A stretch of 64,000 nucleotides of DNA from Planctomycetota bacterium (GTDB lineage Bacteria > Planctomycetota > Planctomycetia > Pirellulales > Pirellulaceae), in NCBI GenBank assembly GCA_014381825.1, contig JACNKX010000133.1:1-64000 (forward strand). The letters run 5' to 3'. Numbering within the stretch: position 1 is the stretch's first letter; each line of letters starts with the position of its first letter. This document shows positions 43,197-51,644 of this stretch, in pieces. Under the pieces are notes generated by a model. That model was not told the origin of the DNA, made no database searches, and saw only the letters and a list, made by a program, of their open reading frames with translations. The position numbers and the translations under genes were made by a program.

Positions 43197-44468
43197 CTAA
43201 GTAACTGCCTGAATCGCACGCGCGAGCGCCGCGATTCCCTCTCGAATTCGTTCACACGATTGAACTCCAAAGCTTAGACGCATGGTGTTCTTAGCAATCG
43301 GTTGGCCCTCGGCTGGGAAACAGTATTGTCCGGGCACGTACAGCATTCCTTCTACGATCGAACGGTCGAATAGTTCGCCCTCGGGGCCCGTATCGATGTG
43401 CGGTGGCAATGTTGCCCAGACATACAGACCGCCGGTCGGGCGTCTCCAGGTGACGCCTTCCAGTGGCGCAAGGAACTCGTCCGCGGCTTCGAGCATCGCA
43501 TCTAGCTTCTGGTGGTAACTGGCTCGAAGTCTATCGACATGTTGCTCGAATAGCCCGCGTCGCAATACTTGGGCCATTAAGTGTTGATTGAGATTTGGCG
43601 AGCCGAAATCGATGTTTCCCTTTTGTGCACAAACCGGGGCGATCAGGTGTTCGGGGAGAATGCCCCACCCAACGCGAACGCCGGGCGAGAAGGACTTTGA
43701 GAAAGTACCCGCGGCGATGACCGTCTCACCATCCTCGTCGAAATCGCGTGCGCTCGGCACATCGTCGCCAGCATAACGCAACTCGCGATAGGCCTCGTCC
43801 GTTATCACGTGAATTCTCGTACGGTGCGACCAGCGTTTCGCGATCTCGACGATGCGTTGAACTCGCTCGGAAGGCATCGTGATGCCGGACGGATTGTCGA
43901 AATACGGGACTAGATAGATAGCTTTGACACGCGGCAGGTCTCCAGAATTAGCCAGTTGTTGCAACGTCGTTTCTAACGCCTCGGGGATCATTCCGAGATC
44001 GTCTGTCGCGACACTCCACGTGCGTCCTCCCAAGTTCGCGACCGTGCCGAGAAACACAAGATAGGTTGGCGCGGCGCAAAGGACGATGTCTTCTGAATCA
44101 AGCAAGCTCTCTGCGACGAGATGCAGCAATTGGTTGCTGCCCGCCGTGATGACAAGGTGATCGATCGTCTCACGAGAACTTGTGCCTGAAGTGAATTGCT
44201 GAAGGATCGCCTCGCGGAGCGCGGGCAGGCCGGGCGTTGTTCCGTATTGCAACATCGCTTGCCCTGCAGCCTCGTTTCCGAGCAGGTGTGCCATCACATC
44301 GCGAACGACCTCGACCGGAAGTGTCTCCTGGTCCACGAAGCCTGCCGCCAGTGAGATTAGCCCTGGATTGTCGAGTGCCCGCGACATCAAGTCGCTGATC
44401 GGCTGTCCTTCCGCCAACGTCGCCCTGCGGCTTCGAACGTACGGAGATACGACGGCGGGTTCGATCAA
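43197..44468 (-). CDS. PLP-dependent aminotransferase (class I/II, LysN/ARO8-like)
   Basis: 423 residues from TTG 44468, which has a strong GAGGAG nine bases upstream; the frame opens to an ATG at 44555, giving 29 more residues that do not look like the family. Fold type I features are LISLAAGFVDQETLP, LQYGTTPGLPALREAI, VPYFDNPSGITMP and the Schiff-base lysine in GTFSKSFSPGVRVGW. This is the group containing 2-aminoadipate and aromatic or branched-chain aminotransferases. Exact amino acid unknown. It lies 36 bases upstream of the LptF/G-like gene on the same strand. Confidence 0.88.
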   Translation of the reverse strand: MIEPAVVSPYVRSRRATLAEGQPISDLMSRALDNPGLISLAAGFVDQETLPVEVVRDVMAHLLGNEAAGQAMLQYGTTPGLPALREAILQQFTSGTSSRETIDHLVITAGSNQLLHLVAESLLDSEDIVLCAAPTYLVFLGTVANLGGRTWSVATDDLGMIPEALETTLQQLANSGDLPRVKAIYLVPYFDNPSGITMPSERVQRIVEIAKRWSHRTRIHVITDEAYRELRYAGDDVPSARDFDEDGETVIAAGTFSKSFSPGVRVGWGILPEHLIAPVCAQKGNIDFGSPNLNQHLMAQVLRRGLFEQHVDRLRASYHQKLDAMLEAADEFLAPLEGVTWRRPTGGLYVWATLPPHIDTGPEGELFDRSIVEGMLYVPGQYCFPAEGQPIAKNTMRLSFGVQSCERIREGIAALARAIQAVT

Positions 44469-44662
44469 GAGAAACTTCTCCTCAGACGCAAGTTTGGTAC
44501 GATGGGGAAATCGTCGAAGGCAGGTCAATGCGAACGGTGCGACTCCTGGTCTCACTCATGGCGATTCGGTGGAATTGTACAGGCGTTGAGCTTCTGGGAC
44601 CAAGTGAGAAAGCGGCGTTCAGCGAACTTCGCTGTTGAATTTGCGAGACATCTTGGCGATTC

Positions 44663-45469
44663 ATGACAATACACCAACGACAGCCGGATCTGCGATTAGG
44701 TTCACCTAGCACCAGTTTGATGCTTCCGAGGGTATGGGGGCGCGCGGCAGATTTGCTGTTTCCACCAACTTGCGCTCTCTGCGCTATCCCCATTCAGCTG
44801 GAAGAGCGGCGTAATTCTCGGATTTATCTGTGTAATCGGTGTGTTAGCGACGTGACCTCATCAAATTCCCGTGCGTGTAAGCGGTGTGCCCGCCCACTGC
44901 CGAAGGGGTTAGGAGACGACTCGGACGACTGTGCGGTGTGTCGAGGCAAAAGAGTTCGCTTCGTTCGAGCGTATGCACTCGGAGTCTACGGTGGAATCGT
45001 TCGAGACGCCGTCCTTCAAATGAAGCAGGCATCAGGCGAATCGTTGACGTTGGCGATGGGGCAATTGCTGGGGGAGGACTTGTCGCGAAGACTCGTCGAC
45101 GTACCGAGCCACATTGTGTCGGTCCCCACTCATTGGACCAGGCGCATCCGGCGCAACGTGAATTGCCCCGAAATTTTGCTCGAGTCGGTGGCAAAACGGA
45201 TCGGGGTTCGCAGCTACCCCAAACTACTACGTTGCCGACGTAAGACCAGCAAACAAGGCACTTTACTGCCTCACGAACGCCTTGCTAACGTTCGCGGAGC
45301 CTATCGAGTTTCTGCGGGCTACGCTATTAATGGTGCCAAAATGTTGTTGCTAGACGATGTCATGACCACCGGAGCGACGGCGAACGAGATAGCGAAGATT
45401 TTGCGGCGAGCTGGCGCGGCCAGTGTCGAAGTCGCAGTTGTCGCACGTGGAATCGGATTTGGCAGTTGA
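44663..45469 (+). CDS. ComF family phosphoribosyltransferase-like protein
   Basis: 268 residues. An N-terminal double zinc ribbon (CALC, then CNRC, CKRC and CAVC, about residues 37-95) is followed by the PRTase fold with the PRPP-binding loop MLLLDDVMTTGATANE at about 228-243. ComF is linked to uptake of DNA in transformation (its partners are the ComFA helicase and pilus machinery), but many ComF-like proteins occur in non-competent bacteria. Neighbours do not add information. A start at the internal ATG (MLPRVWGRAADLLFPP) is possible. Confidence 0.88.
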   Translation: MTIHQRQPDLRLGSPSTSLMLPRVWGRAADLLFPPTCALCAIPIQLEERRNSRIYLCNRCVSDVTSSNSRACKRCARPLPKGLGDDSDDCAVCRGKRVRFVRAYALGVYGGIVRDAVLQMKQASGESLTLAMGQLLGEDLSRRLVDVPSHIVSVPTHWTRRIRRNVNCPEILLESVAKRIGVRSYPKLLRCRRKTSKQGTLLPHERLANVRGAYRVSAGYAINGAKMLLLDDVMTTGATANEIAKILRRAGAASVEVAVVARGIGFGS

Positions 45470-45579
45470 GCGGCCTTCCCGCGTTGGCTGTTAGATCCAA
45501 CAATGGCAAGTGATCGCTCATCGCTGATCTAGCACTGTCCGATGGTCGCTACTCATCCTTTAATGACTCACGATCTTAG

Positions 45580-46527
45580 ATGGAAAGCTCTCACCAAAGC
45601 CCTGACGCTACGCTCAAGCCACAGCGACCATTCCGTCGCGCGGTGCTGCGCGGGCTTGCCATCTTGATGCCGCCTCTGCTGACGATCGCCCTATTTATTT
45701 GGGCCTGGTCAGTCGTTGAGACGTCTGTGTTAGGACCAGTGGAGAGTGTCGCCGGTGATTTGATTGCTCTTTACACGAGAACGCCGTCGACTGACAAAGC
45801 GCCAAGTGGCGAAAGGTCGACCGTTGACGGCGAATTGACAATTACTGACGAAAGATCGAGTCGCATCTTCACCAAGCGATCCGACGGCAAGTGGGTCGGC
45901 TACTACACCGACGAGTACATTCGTGAGACGCACTTGCGCCGTGAAATTGTACTACCACTGTTTTTCTCAGTATTTTTGCTGGTCTCCTATATGCTAGGCA
46001 AGTTCGTCGCGGCCGGCGTTGGGCGAATGCTAGTCAACTGGGCGGAAGTGTTAATTCAGCGTCTTCCGCTGGTCAGCAATGTCTATGGCTCCGTCAAGCA
46101 AGTGACGGACTTTGTTTTGACGGAACGTGAGATCGAGTTCAATCGCGTCGTCGCCGTGGAGTACCCGCGCAAGGGCGTTTGGTCGATCGGATTCGTCACA
46201 GGCGAGAGCATGGCCGACATCCGAGCCGCCGCGAACGAACCCGTACTGAGTGTCTTGATGCCAACTTCACCGATGCCGGTCACGGGCTTTACAATCACCA
46301 TCCTGAAGAGCGAAGCGGTCGATTTGAACATCACGGTCGATCAAGCGATCCAATTCGTCGTCAGCTGCGGTGTTGTCGTTCCAAGGCAGCAATTGCAAAG
46401 CGTCGAAGCCGAGAGAATCAGTCACAACGTCTCCGCAGCTATTGCACAGCACGGTGGCGGCAACGGATCCAGCGGAGATGAACAAAGTGCCGACGAACGG
46501 ACTGACAGCTACGAAGCCCCGAACTGA
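45580..46527 (+). CDS. DUF502 family membrane protein
   Basis: 315 residues. Two membrane segments flank an extracytoplasmic loop (about 27-50, GLAILMPPLLTIALFIWAW, and about 130-155). The cytoplasmic region follows with the DUF502 signature ERLPLVSNVYGSVKQVTDF-like sequence (RLPLVSNVYGSVKQVTD) and SVLMPTSPMPVTGFT. The function of this widely conserved family is unknown. A loop of about 50 residues between the helices (after ALYTRTPSTDKAPSGERS) is longer than usual and may be a lineage insertion. The 3' end overlaps the hemC start by 50 bases in another frame. Confidence 0.88.
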   Translation: MESSHQSPDATLKPQRPFRRAVLRGLAILMPPLLTIALFIWAWSVVETSVLGPVESVAGDLIALYTRTPSTDKAPSGERSTVDGELTITDERSSRIFTKRSDGKWVGYYTDEYIRETHLRREIVLPLFFSVFLLVSYMLGKFVAAGVGRMLVNWAEVLIQRLPLVSNVYGSVKQVTDFVLTEREIEFNRVVAVEYPRKGVWSIGFVTGESMADIRAAANEPVLSVLMPTSPMPVTGFTITILKSEAVDLNITVDQAIQFVVSCGVVVPRQQLQSVEAERISHNVSAAIAQHGGGNGSSGDEQSADERTDSYEAPN

Positions 46528-47440
46528 GAGCACGATTCGTCTCGGTACACGAGCTAGTGCGCTCGCGCGGTGGCAAGCCCAATGGGTCGCGAGTCGTTTG
46601 ACTGAGCTTGGTGCATCAGTCGAACTCGTTTTCATCAAGACAGGCGGTGACGGCACGACGACGCCGATCACCGAGAGTAGCGGTCAGGGTTTGTTCACGA
46701 AAGAGATTCAACGAGCTTTGCTCGATGGGCGAATCGATCTCGCGGTGCATAGCTTGAAAGACTTGCCAACGGAACGAATCGAAGGTCTAGGTCTAGCTGC
46801 GGTTCCCCCACGTGAAAGCCCAAACGACGCATTCATTTCCAATCAAGTTGCGACCGTCGAGCATCTCCCTGGCGAGTCACGTGTGGGGACGGGCAGTCGC
46901 CGTCGGCAATCACAGCTGTTATATGCTCGCCCTGATCTGGCAGTCGTCGACATTCGTGGAAACGTGGAAACGCGCCTGCAAAAGCTCGACGACGGCGAGT
47001 ACGACGCGATCATTCTCGCGGAAGCAGGGCTTAAACGTCTTGGGTTGGGTGATCGAATAACTCAGCTCCTCCCGCCCGCAGTGATGCTCCCCGCTGTGGG
47101 TCAAGGAGCACTCGGACTCGAGACTCGCGAAGACGACGCCTCAACCATCGCCGTTGTTGGGCAGCTTGACGACGCTTGCACTCACGCTTGCGTCTTAGCC
47201 GAACGGGCGCTTTTGGCAGCCTTGCGAGGCGGTTGCCTGGCACCGATTGGAGCCTGGGGGCGCGTTCTCGACGACAAGTTACATCTTGACGCCGTCGTCC
47301 TGAGCGCGGACGGCGCGGCGCGACTCGTGGCGAACGCGATGGGTGACATCGGCTCTGCCGTGACGCTCGGCGAATCTGCTGCCCGCCACCTGATTGAGCA
47401 GGGCGCGGCCGAGTTGATCGCAGGTTCACGCGAGGGCTAA
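46478..47440 (+). CDS. hemC: Hydroxymethylbilane synthase (porphobilinogen deaminase)
   Basis: 320 residues from ATG 46478, inside the end of the DUF502 gene; the frame opens to 46370. Family motifs include IRLGTRASALARWQA, GLFTKEIQRALLDGRIDLAV, HSLKDLPTE, RRQSQLL and the dipyrromethane-cofactor Cys253 in ALRGGCLAPIGAW. The enzyme links four porphobilinogen molecules to hydroxymethylbilane in haem synthesis, in the cytoplasm. No other haem gene is adjacent. The overlap with DUF502 suggests translational coupling. Confidence 0.96.
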   Translation: MNKVPTNGLTATKPRTESTIRLGTRASALARWQAQWVASRLTELGASVELVFIKTGGDGTTTPITESSGQGLFTKEIQRALLDGRIDLAVHSLKDLPTERIEGLGLAAVPPRESPNDAFISNQVATVEHLPGESRVGTGSRRRQSQLLYARPDLAVVDIRGNVETRLQKLDDGEYDAIILAEAGLKRLGLGDRITQLLPPAVMLPAVGQGALGLETREDDASTIAVVGQLDDACTHACVLAERALLAALRGGCLAPIGAWGRVLDDKLHLDAVVLSADGAARLVANAMGDIGSAVTLGESAARHLIEQGAAELIAGSREG

Positions 47441-47504
47441 ATCACAGGGTTCTCGCTTTGAACCTTTCGACAAGGGCGCGTTGCATTCTTGCAGCATTTT
47501 TTTC

Positions 47505-47532
47505 TTGACGCGTTCATCGTGCGACCTATGTT
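47505..47532 (+). promoter_or_regulatory. Promoter candidate of the response regulator gene
   Basis: TTGACG at 47505-47510 and TATGTT at 47527-47532 are separated by 16 bases, about 85 bases upstream of the response regulator start. Confidence 0.45.
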
Positions 47533-47617
47533 TCGATAGTGCAACAATCCGTCATGACATACGGATGCCGGTAAATTGTGACTATTCGGAAGAATCGTAA
47601 CTTGAGTGAGTGTCGAG

Positions 47618-48055
47618 ATGGTCGACGAAGCCCTCCTACAACCCGCACCAGAGCCAGTCGTACTCGAACCGCCGAGACGAATCCTAGTCGTCGATGATGA
47701 CGAGGATCAGTTGGCCGCGCTCGGTTATCGACTTCGAAAGCTTGGGTACGACGCCGTTTCAGCGAGCTCGGGGCAGCAGGCGATCGAATCGGCGAACTCG
47801 ATCGTTCCTGATTTGGTACTGCTGGATCTATGCTTGCCCGACGTCGATGGATTCGACGTTTGCGAGAAGCTTGGCGATTCGACAACGACCTGCACAGTTC
47901 CGATCATCATTCTGAGCGGGATGGAAACCGACGATATTGTCCGCCGAGCCCGTTCGGCCGGCTGTGCGTATTATCTTCGGAAGCCATACGACCCGAATGT
48001 CTTGCTGGCGCTGATCCAGAATGCCATTGAAGCCGCCCAGGACCTGGATTGGTAG
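47618..48055 (+). CDS. Single-domain response regulator (CheY-like)
   Basis: 145 residues from ATG 47618 (a GTG at 47606 in frame is the alternative). After a 22-residue proline-rich leader the receiver domain is complete: acidic pocket VVDDDEDQ, phospho-acceptor in DLVLLDLCLPDVDGFD (about Asp70), switch Ser/Thr in IIILSGMETDD and the conserved Lys in AYYLRKPYDPNVL. There is no output domain. No histidine kinase is near, so it is an orphan. It could act in a phosphorelay or through protein contact. Confidence 0.92.
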   Translation: MVDEALLQPAPEPVVLEPPRRILVVDDDEDQLAALGYRLRKLGYDAVSASSGQQAIESANSIVPDLVLLDLCLPDVDGFDVCEKLGDSTTTCTVPIIILSGMETDDIVRRARSAGCAYYLRKPYDPNVLLALIQNAIEAAQDLDW

Positions 48056-48178
48056 TTAGTTTTGAGCCGTCGCTGTCCGCGAAGGCCTTGCCAGCATCGG
48101 ATTCCATCTGTTAATCTGTCTAGCTGCGCGGGATACCCGCATGAGCTAGTTGTTGAAATCATTGTCGGGAGCCCCAAA

Positions 48179-48268
48179 TTGGGAACGAAGAAAACAGGAA
48201 AAGGGCGACGCAAGGTTGGCCGTAAGAAGCGTCGCATGCGGGCGAAGATCCGTCATCGTAAGCGATAG
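48179..48268 (+). CDS. 29-residue very basic protein (TTG start), possible small ribosomal protein
   Basis: From TTG 48179, with GGGAG eight bases upstream, a 29-codon frame encodes a product that is about 60 percent Lys and Arg: LGTKKTGKGRRKVGRKKR then RMRAKIRHRKR. I believe near-identical short proteins occur in planctomycetes. The KKRRMRAKIRHRKR part resembles the COX24/AURKAIP1 (bS22/mS38) motif of small ribosomal proteins, which makes a ribosome role plausible. This is a resemblance only. A longer 68-codon frame from 48062 lacks support. A hairpin terminator follows. Confidence 0.65.
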   Translation: MGTKKTGKGRRKVGRKKRRMRAKIRHRKR

Positions 48269-48299
48269 TTAGCATCCGCTTGCCTTTCTCAAGCCATCT

Positions 48300-48326
48300 C
48301 CACGTCGGCCTTCTCGACGTGGTTTC
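48300..48326 (+). terminator. Intrinsic terminator after the small basic protein
   Basis: CCACGTCG (48300-48307) pairs with CGACGTGG (48315-48322), followed by TTTCT. It lies 31 bases after the stop codon. The T tract is short, so efficiency is uncertain. Confidence 0.6.
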
Positions 48327-48360
48327 TAATGCGCAATTCCTCTTATGCGCCTCAAATCCG

Positions 48361-49185
48361 TCACCCCTTTAGGCCAGTCGTGGCGATTCCTTGCAGGAAA
48401 GTGCGCTGCGTAAAGAAGAAAATCACGACGATTGGCAACGTGAACAGCGTTGCGGCGGCGAGCAGCAAGTGCGTTTGATCCGCGTAGGAACTGACAAACT
48501 GCTCTAGGCCATAGGCGAGTGGAAACTTGTCGGGGTCGCTCAAGTACAGGAGCGGCCCGCTGAAGTCGTTCCAAGACGCGATGAACTGAAACAGCGCCAC
48601 CGTCGTCAGTGCCGGGAAACTGAGTGGCATGATGATCCGCGAAAATATTCCCCATTCGCCGAGACCGTCCAGTCGCCCGGCTTCACTAAGTTCTTCAGGT
48701 ATCGTGAGAAAGAACTGCCGTAGAAGAAAGATGAAGAAAGCGTCGCCTAGAAACGTTGGCACGATCAACGCTGAGAGCGAATTGTACAATCCAAGCTCGC
48801 GAAGTAGTAGAAAGCGAGGAATCATCGTCACGTGCCACGGCAGCAGCATCGTCGCCATCAAGATGCCAAACAGCATATTTCTGCCGCGCCAACGAACTCG
48901 AGCGAATCCGTAAGCCACGAGCGAACAGGACAATACAGTTCCAAGAACACTCCCGCCGGCGAGCAGTAACGTATTCCGCAAGTAACGCACGTACGGCATC
49001 GCTTGAACGGCTTCCACGTAGTTACTCCAACGCCACTCGCGAGGCAAGAAGGCGTAGGGATCTTCAACCAATTGCGTCGATGGTTTGAGCGAAGATAGGA
49101 CCATCCACATCAGCGGAAAGGCAAACACTATCGCCGTGACAACGAGCAGCGCGTATGCGAGCAAGTGCGGTTTGCGACGACTCAT
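48361..49185 (-). CDS. Carbohydrate ABC transporter permease (MalG type)
   Basis: 274 residues with six membrane segments (first at about 10-32). The cytoplasmic EAA loop reads EAGRLDGLGEWGIFSRIIMP, the contact site for the ATPase. The C-terminal ITGLKG-like end (GIATTGLKG) is typical of MalG-like permeases. It is the last gene of a three-gene importer operon, overlapping the binding-protein gene by four bases. No ATPase gene follows, so a shared MsmX/MsiK-type ATPase encoded elsewhere is likely needed. Confidence 0.93.
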   Translation of the reverse strand: MSRRKPHLLAYALLVVTAIVFAFPLMWMVLSSLKPSTQLVEDPYAFLPREWRWSNYVEAVQAMPYVRYLRNTLLLAGGSVLGTVLSCSLVAYGFARVRWRGRNMLFGILMATMLLPWHVTMIPRFLLLRELGLYNSLSALIVPTFLGDAFFIFLLRQFFLTIPEELSEAGRLDGLGEWGIFSRIIMPLSFPALTTVALFQFIASWNDFSGPLLYLSDPDKFPLAYGLEQFVSSYADQTHLLLAAATLFTLPIVVIFFFTQRTFLQGIATTGLKG

Positions 49186-50552
49186 GGCTGCCCTCGCGAG
49201 GCACTTCGATCGACGTGTGCCTGAATCCTCGAAGCGGCTTCTTCAAGCAACGTCGTGACGCTGGGCGCATCCTCGACGTACATCGCGGTCGCTGCGGCGT
49301 CGTTGACCGTGCGTTGAAAGTACGCAGCACCCGGGATTACTGGAGTTGGAACTTGGTCTGGCGCGGCTGCCAGTTCGCTAAAGGTCGCGAAGAGTGGTTC
49401 TTGCTGTAAGTAGTTGAGAAACGTCGGATGATTGGCGACCGCCGTCGAAACAGGAATCCATCCACCAGCAACACAAGTCTGCGCGGCGTTCGCCTCGTTG
49501 CCATCGAAACCAGTCCAAAACTTCATGAACTCCCACGCGCCTTCTCGGTTCTTCACGCCCCGTGGTACCAGGAAGAAGTTCCCGTTCACCCATCCGGCAC
49601 GCGAGCGACCGGCGGGTGGATGCGGCAACGGGCACACGCCGTAGTCTGTCACGGCTTCGCCGGCGCGGCGCTGTTCCGCTTGTGATGCGGCGATGTCACG
49701 AACTCGCCATTGTCCGTCCATGACAGCTGTATAACGTCCCGCCAACAACGGGAAAGCCTTGCCTGGCAACGACTGATCACCCTGTCGAAACGCTGCGACC
49801 TGTGCCGCTCCGTGGCGATCGCGGTAACTAACCATCCAGTCCAATGCATTTTGAATCGGCTTGCTGGCGAGCGTCACTTCGCGAGTCTTGTCATCGTAGA
49901 AGTTGCCCCCGAAAACGACTCCCCACGCCCACAAGCGTCGCGCGTCGGGGAGATAACCGAATCGCTCAACGCGACCATTGGGCTTAATTTCGGTCGTTGC
50001 GGTCGCAATCTCGTCCAATTCAGCGATTGAATTCGGCGGTTGTAGACCATGTTGATCGAGGATTGTCTTGTTGTAATAGAGTGCCCGGATGTCCATTCCA
50101 TTGCACAGCGCATAGAGCCTGCCACGATAGGTCCCCAATCGATTTGAGGCTGGCACGAGCCACTTCTGCAAGGATTCGATTTCTGCGGGACTAGCAATTT
50201 CATCGAAGGGCAACAGCGCGCCTCGTTCGGCCCAGTCCGCCATGATCGGATCGTCTTGATTGACCACGTCAGGCGGATCGCCGCCAGTGACCGCCATGAA
50301 CAACTTCATGTCCAAGTTGTTGCCGGGCATCGCAATGGCTCGAACGAAATGATCTTCTTGGCTCGCGTTGAAGCGGTCGACGACCGCTTCAACAATTTGC
50401 CGATCTTCTCCGCCCCAGAAATGCCAGAAAACCACCTCGCGCCGATCCGTTGGCACCACGTTCCGCTTGTCGGAACGATTGGTCCACAAAGCCATCACGA
50501 CGCCCAGCGACAGCAACAGGAGACAGAACAAAACGGCTCGCGATGAATTCAA
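49182..50552 (-). CDS. Extracellular sugar-binding protein of an ABC importer
   Basis: 456 residues from TTG 50552. That codon overlaps the upstream permease stop (TTGA) and has AAGGAG before it, and it places a hydrophobic anchor (VLFCLLLLSLGVVMALW) at the N-terminus. The 55 extra codons from 50717 lie inside the permease gene and are rejected. The solute-binding fold (SBP_bac_1) is visible in VVFWHFWGGEDRQIVEAVVD, DVVNQDDPIMADWAERGALL and WEFMKFWTG. There is no lipobox Cys; an uncleaved N-terminal helix may hold it. It binds a carbohydrate; identity unknown. Confidence 0.9.
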   Translation of the reverse strand: MNSSRAVLFCLLLLSLGVVMALWTNRSDKRNVVPTDRREVVFWHFWGGEDRQIVEAVVDRFNASQEDHFVRAIAMPGNNLDMKLFMAVTGGDPPDVVNQDDPIMADWAERGALLPFDEIASPAEIESLQKWLVPASNRLGTYRGRLYALCNGMDIRALYYNKTILDQHGLQPPNSIAELDEIATATTEIKPNGRVERFGYLPDARRLWAWGVVFGGNFYDDKTREVTLASKPIQNALDWMVSYRDRHGAAQVAAFRQGDQSLPGKAFPLLAGRYTAVMDGQWRVRDIAASQAEQRRAGEAVTDYGVCPLPHPPAGRSRAGWVNGNFFLVPRGVKNREGAWEFMKFWTGFDGNEANAAQTCVAGGWIPVSTAVANHPTFLNYLQQEPLFATFSELAAAPDQVPTPVIPGAAYFQRTVNDAAATAMYVEDAPSVTTLLEEAASRIQAHVDRSASRGQP

Positions 50553-51484
50553 CGACCTGCTCCTTGATAGTGAACCCAGTGTCTTGAAGTGCGGAACAGC
50601 AGGGCGGTCGAAACCAGCAGGAAGACAAACAACAGCCAAGACATCGCCGACGCGTATCCCATGTCCAAGTCTTGAAACGCCGAGAGGAACAAGTGTAACG
50701 AGAGCATTAACGACCAAGAGGCGGGCTCTCCTGTGCCCTCGCTGACGATGTACACCTGTGTGAAAGCCTGCACGGACTGAATCATTCCCATGACCAGATT
50801 GAAGAAGATCACGGGCGAAAGCGTCGGGACGGTGACGTGCCAGAACTTGCGTACCCTGCCTGCGCCGTCTAACTCCGCTGCTTCATAGAGCTGTGTCGGG
50901 ATGTCACCCATCGCGGCCAAGTAGATCACCATAAAGTTGCCCACGCCCCACAGACTCATTAGCACCAGTGCGTCTTTCGAGCCAAAGTCGAGAAAGTCAG
51001 GTGGCGTCATCGCCTCCGTCGCGCCTTTAAACCACAGCTGGCTCGGAAGCGAGACTGATTGCAAGAACCGATTCAGAATTCCATCACGGGGATCGAGCAA
51101 CCAGATCCAAAGGACTGAAGAAGCAACGATGGGAACGACAGAAGGAAGAAAAAACAGAGTGCGGTAGACGGCCTGTCCGCGCACGTTCCAGGAGAGCATC
51201 GTCGCGAGGCCGACCCCGATTGCTATGGACAGCGGAACTGAGAGCAGCGCGAAGTAGCCGGTGTTCCAGATTGCTTTTCCGAACCCTTCGCCGGTCGCGA
51301 TTTCGCTTGCAAGGCGTTGGTAATGTTCGGTTCCGATGAATTCGGGAGGCGAGAGCAAGTCATAACGACAGAAACTCCAGTACAAGGAGGCCGCAAACGG
51401 GTAGACGAACAGCAAACCCAGCCCAATCAGCCAAGGGCTGACGAATGCGAATCCTGTTAGGTTGCGGCGAAAGTTGGCTGACAA
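50549..51484 (-). CDS. Carbohydrate ABC transporter permease (MalF/UgpA type)
   Basis: 311 residues from TTG 51484 (AAGGA upstream). The frame extends to a TTG at 51544 that has no ribosome binding site and would put a palindromic hairpin into the first codons. There are six membrane segments, beginning LTGFAFVSPWLIGLGLLFVY. The ATPase-contact loop is YEAAELDGAGRVRKFWHVT. It is the first gene of the importer operon: permease, binding protein, second permease. The gene order is slightly unusual, since the binding protein more often comes first. Confidence 0.92.
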   Translation of the reverse strand: MSANFRRNLTGFAFVSPWLIGLGLLFVYPFAASLYWSFCRYDLLSPPEFIGTEHYQRLASEIATGEGFGKAIWNTGYFALLSVPLSIAIGVGLATMLSWNVRGQAVYRTLFFLPSVVPIVASSVLWIWLLDPRDGILNRFLQSVSLPSQLWFKGATEAMTPPDFLDFGSKDALVLMSLWGVGNFMVIYLAAMGDIPTQLYEAAELDGAGRVRKFWHVTVPTLSPVIFFNLVMGMIQSVQAFTQVYIVSEGTGEPASWSLMLSLHLFLSAFQDLDMGYASAMSWLLFVFLLVSTALLFRTSRHWVHYQGAGR

Positions 51485-51507
51485 ACTACGAGTCCTTGCA
51501 GTCTTCT

Positions 51508-51542
51508 GTCTAACTGCTACACCGCTGGTGTAGCAGTTAGAC
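51508..51542. promoter_or_regulatory. Perfect 15-bp palindrome at the importer promoter
   Basis: GTCTAACTGCTACAC (51508-51522) and its exact complement (51528-51542) surround CGCTG. A TATAGT-like -10 box lies just upstream on the minus strand (51552-51547), so the palindrome spans the likely transcription start. It is probably a repressor operator or an RNA hairpin in the leader. A second palindrome, TCGCAAACTTGCGA, lies at 51556-51569. Confidence 0.55.
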
Positions 51543-51644
51543 AATTACTATACACTCGCAAACTTGCGACGTCGTGACCGTGACCTTTTTGCGCGAGAGC
51601 GTGCTAGAATTTCAAGGGAAGATCTCTTAACCGCATTTCATGCC

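Noticed and set aside
47481-47504. Terminator after hemC
   Set aside because: A T tract is present, but the preceding stem (TGCA-TTCT-TGCA) is only four pairs, too weak to call.
48062-48268. 68-codon version of the small basic protein
   Set aside because: The first 39 codons are not basic, contain no family feature and lack a ribosome binding site. The TTG at 48179 has GGGAG at the right distance.
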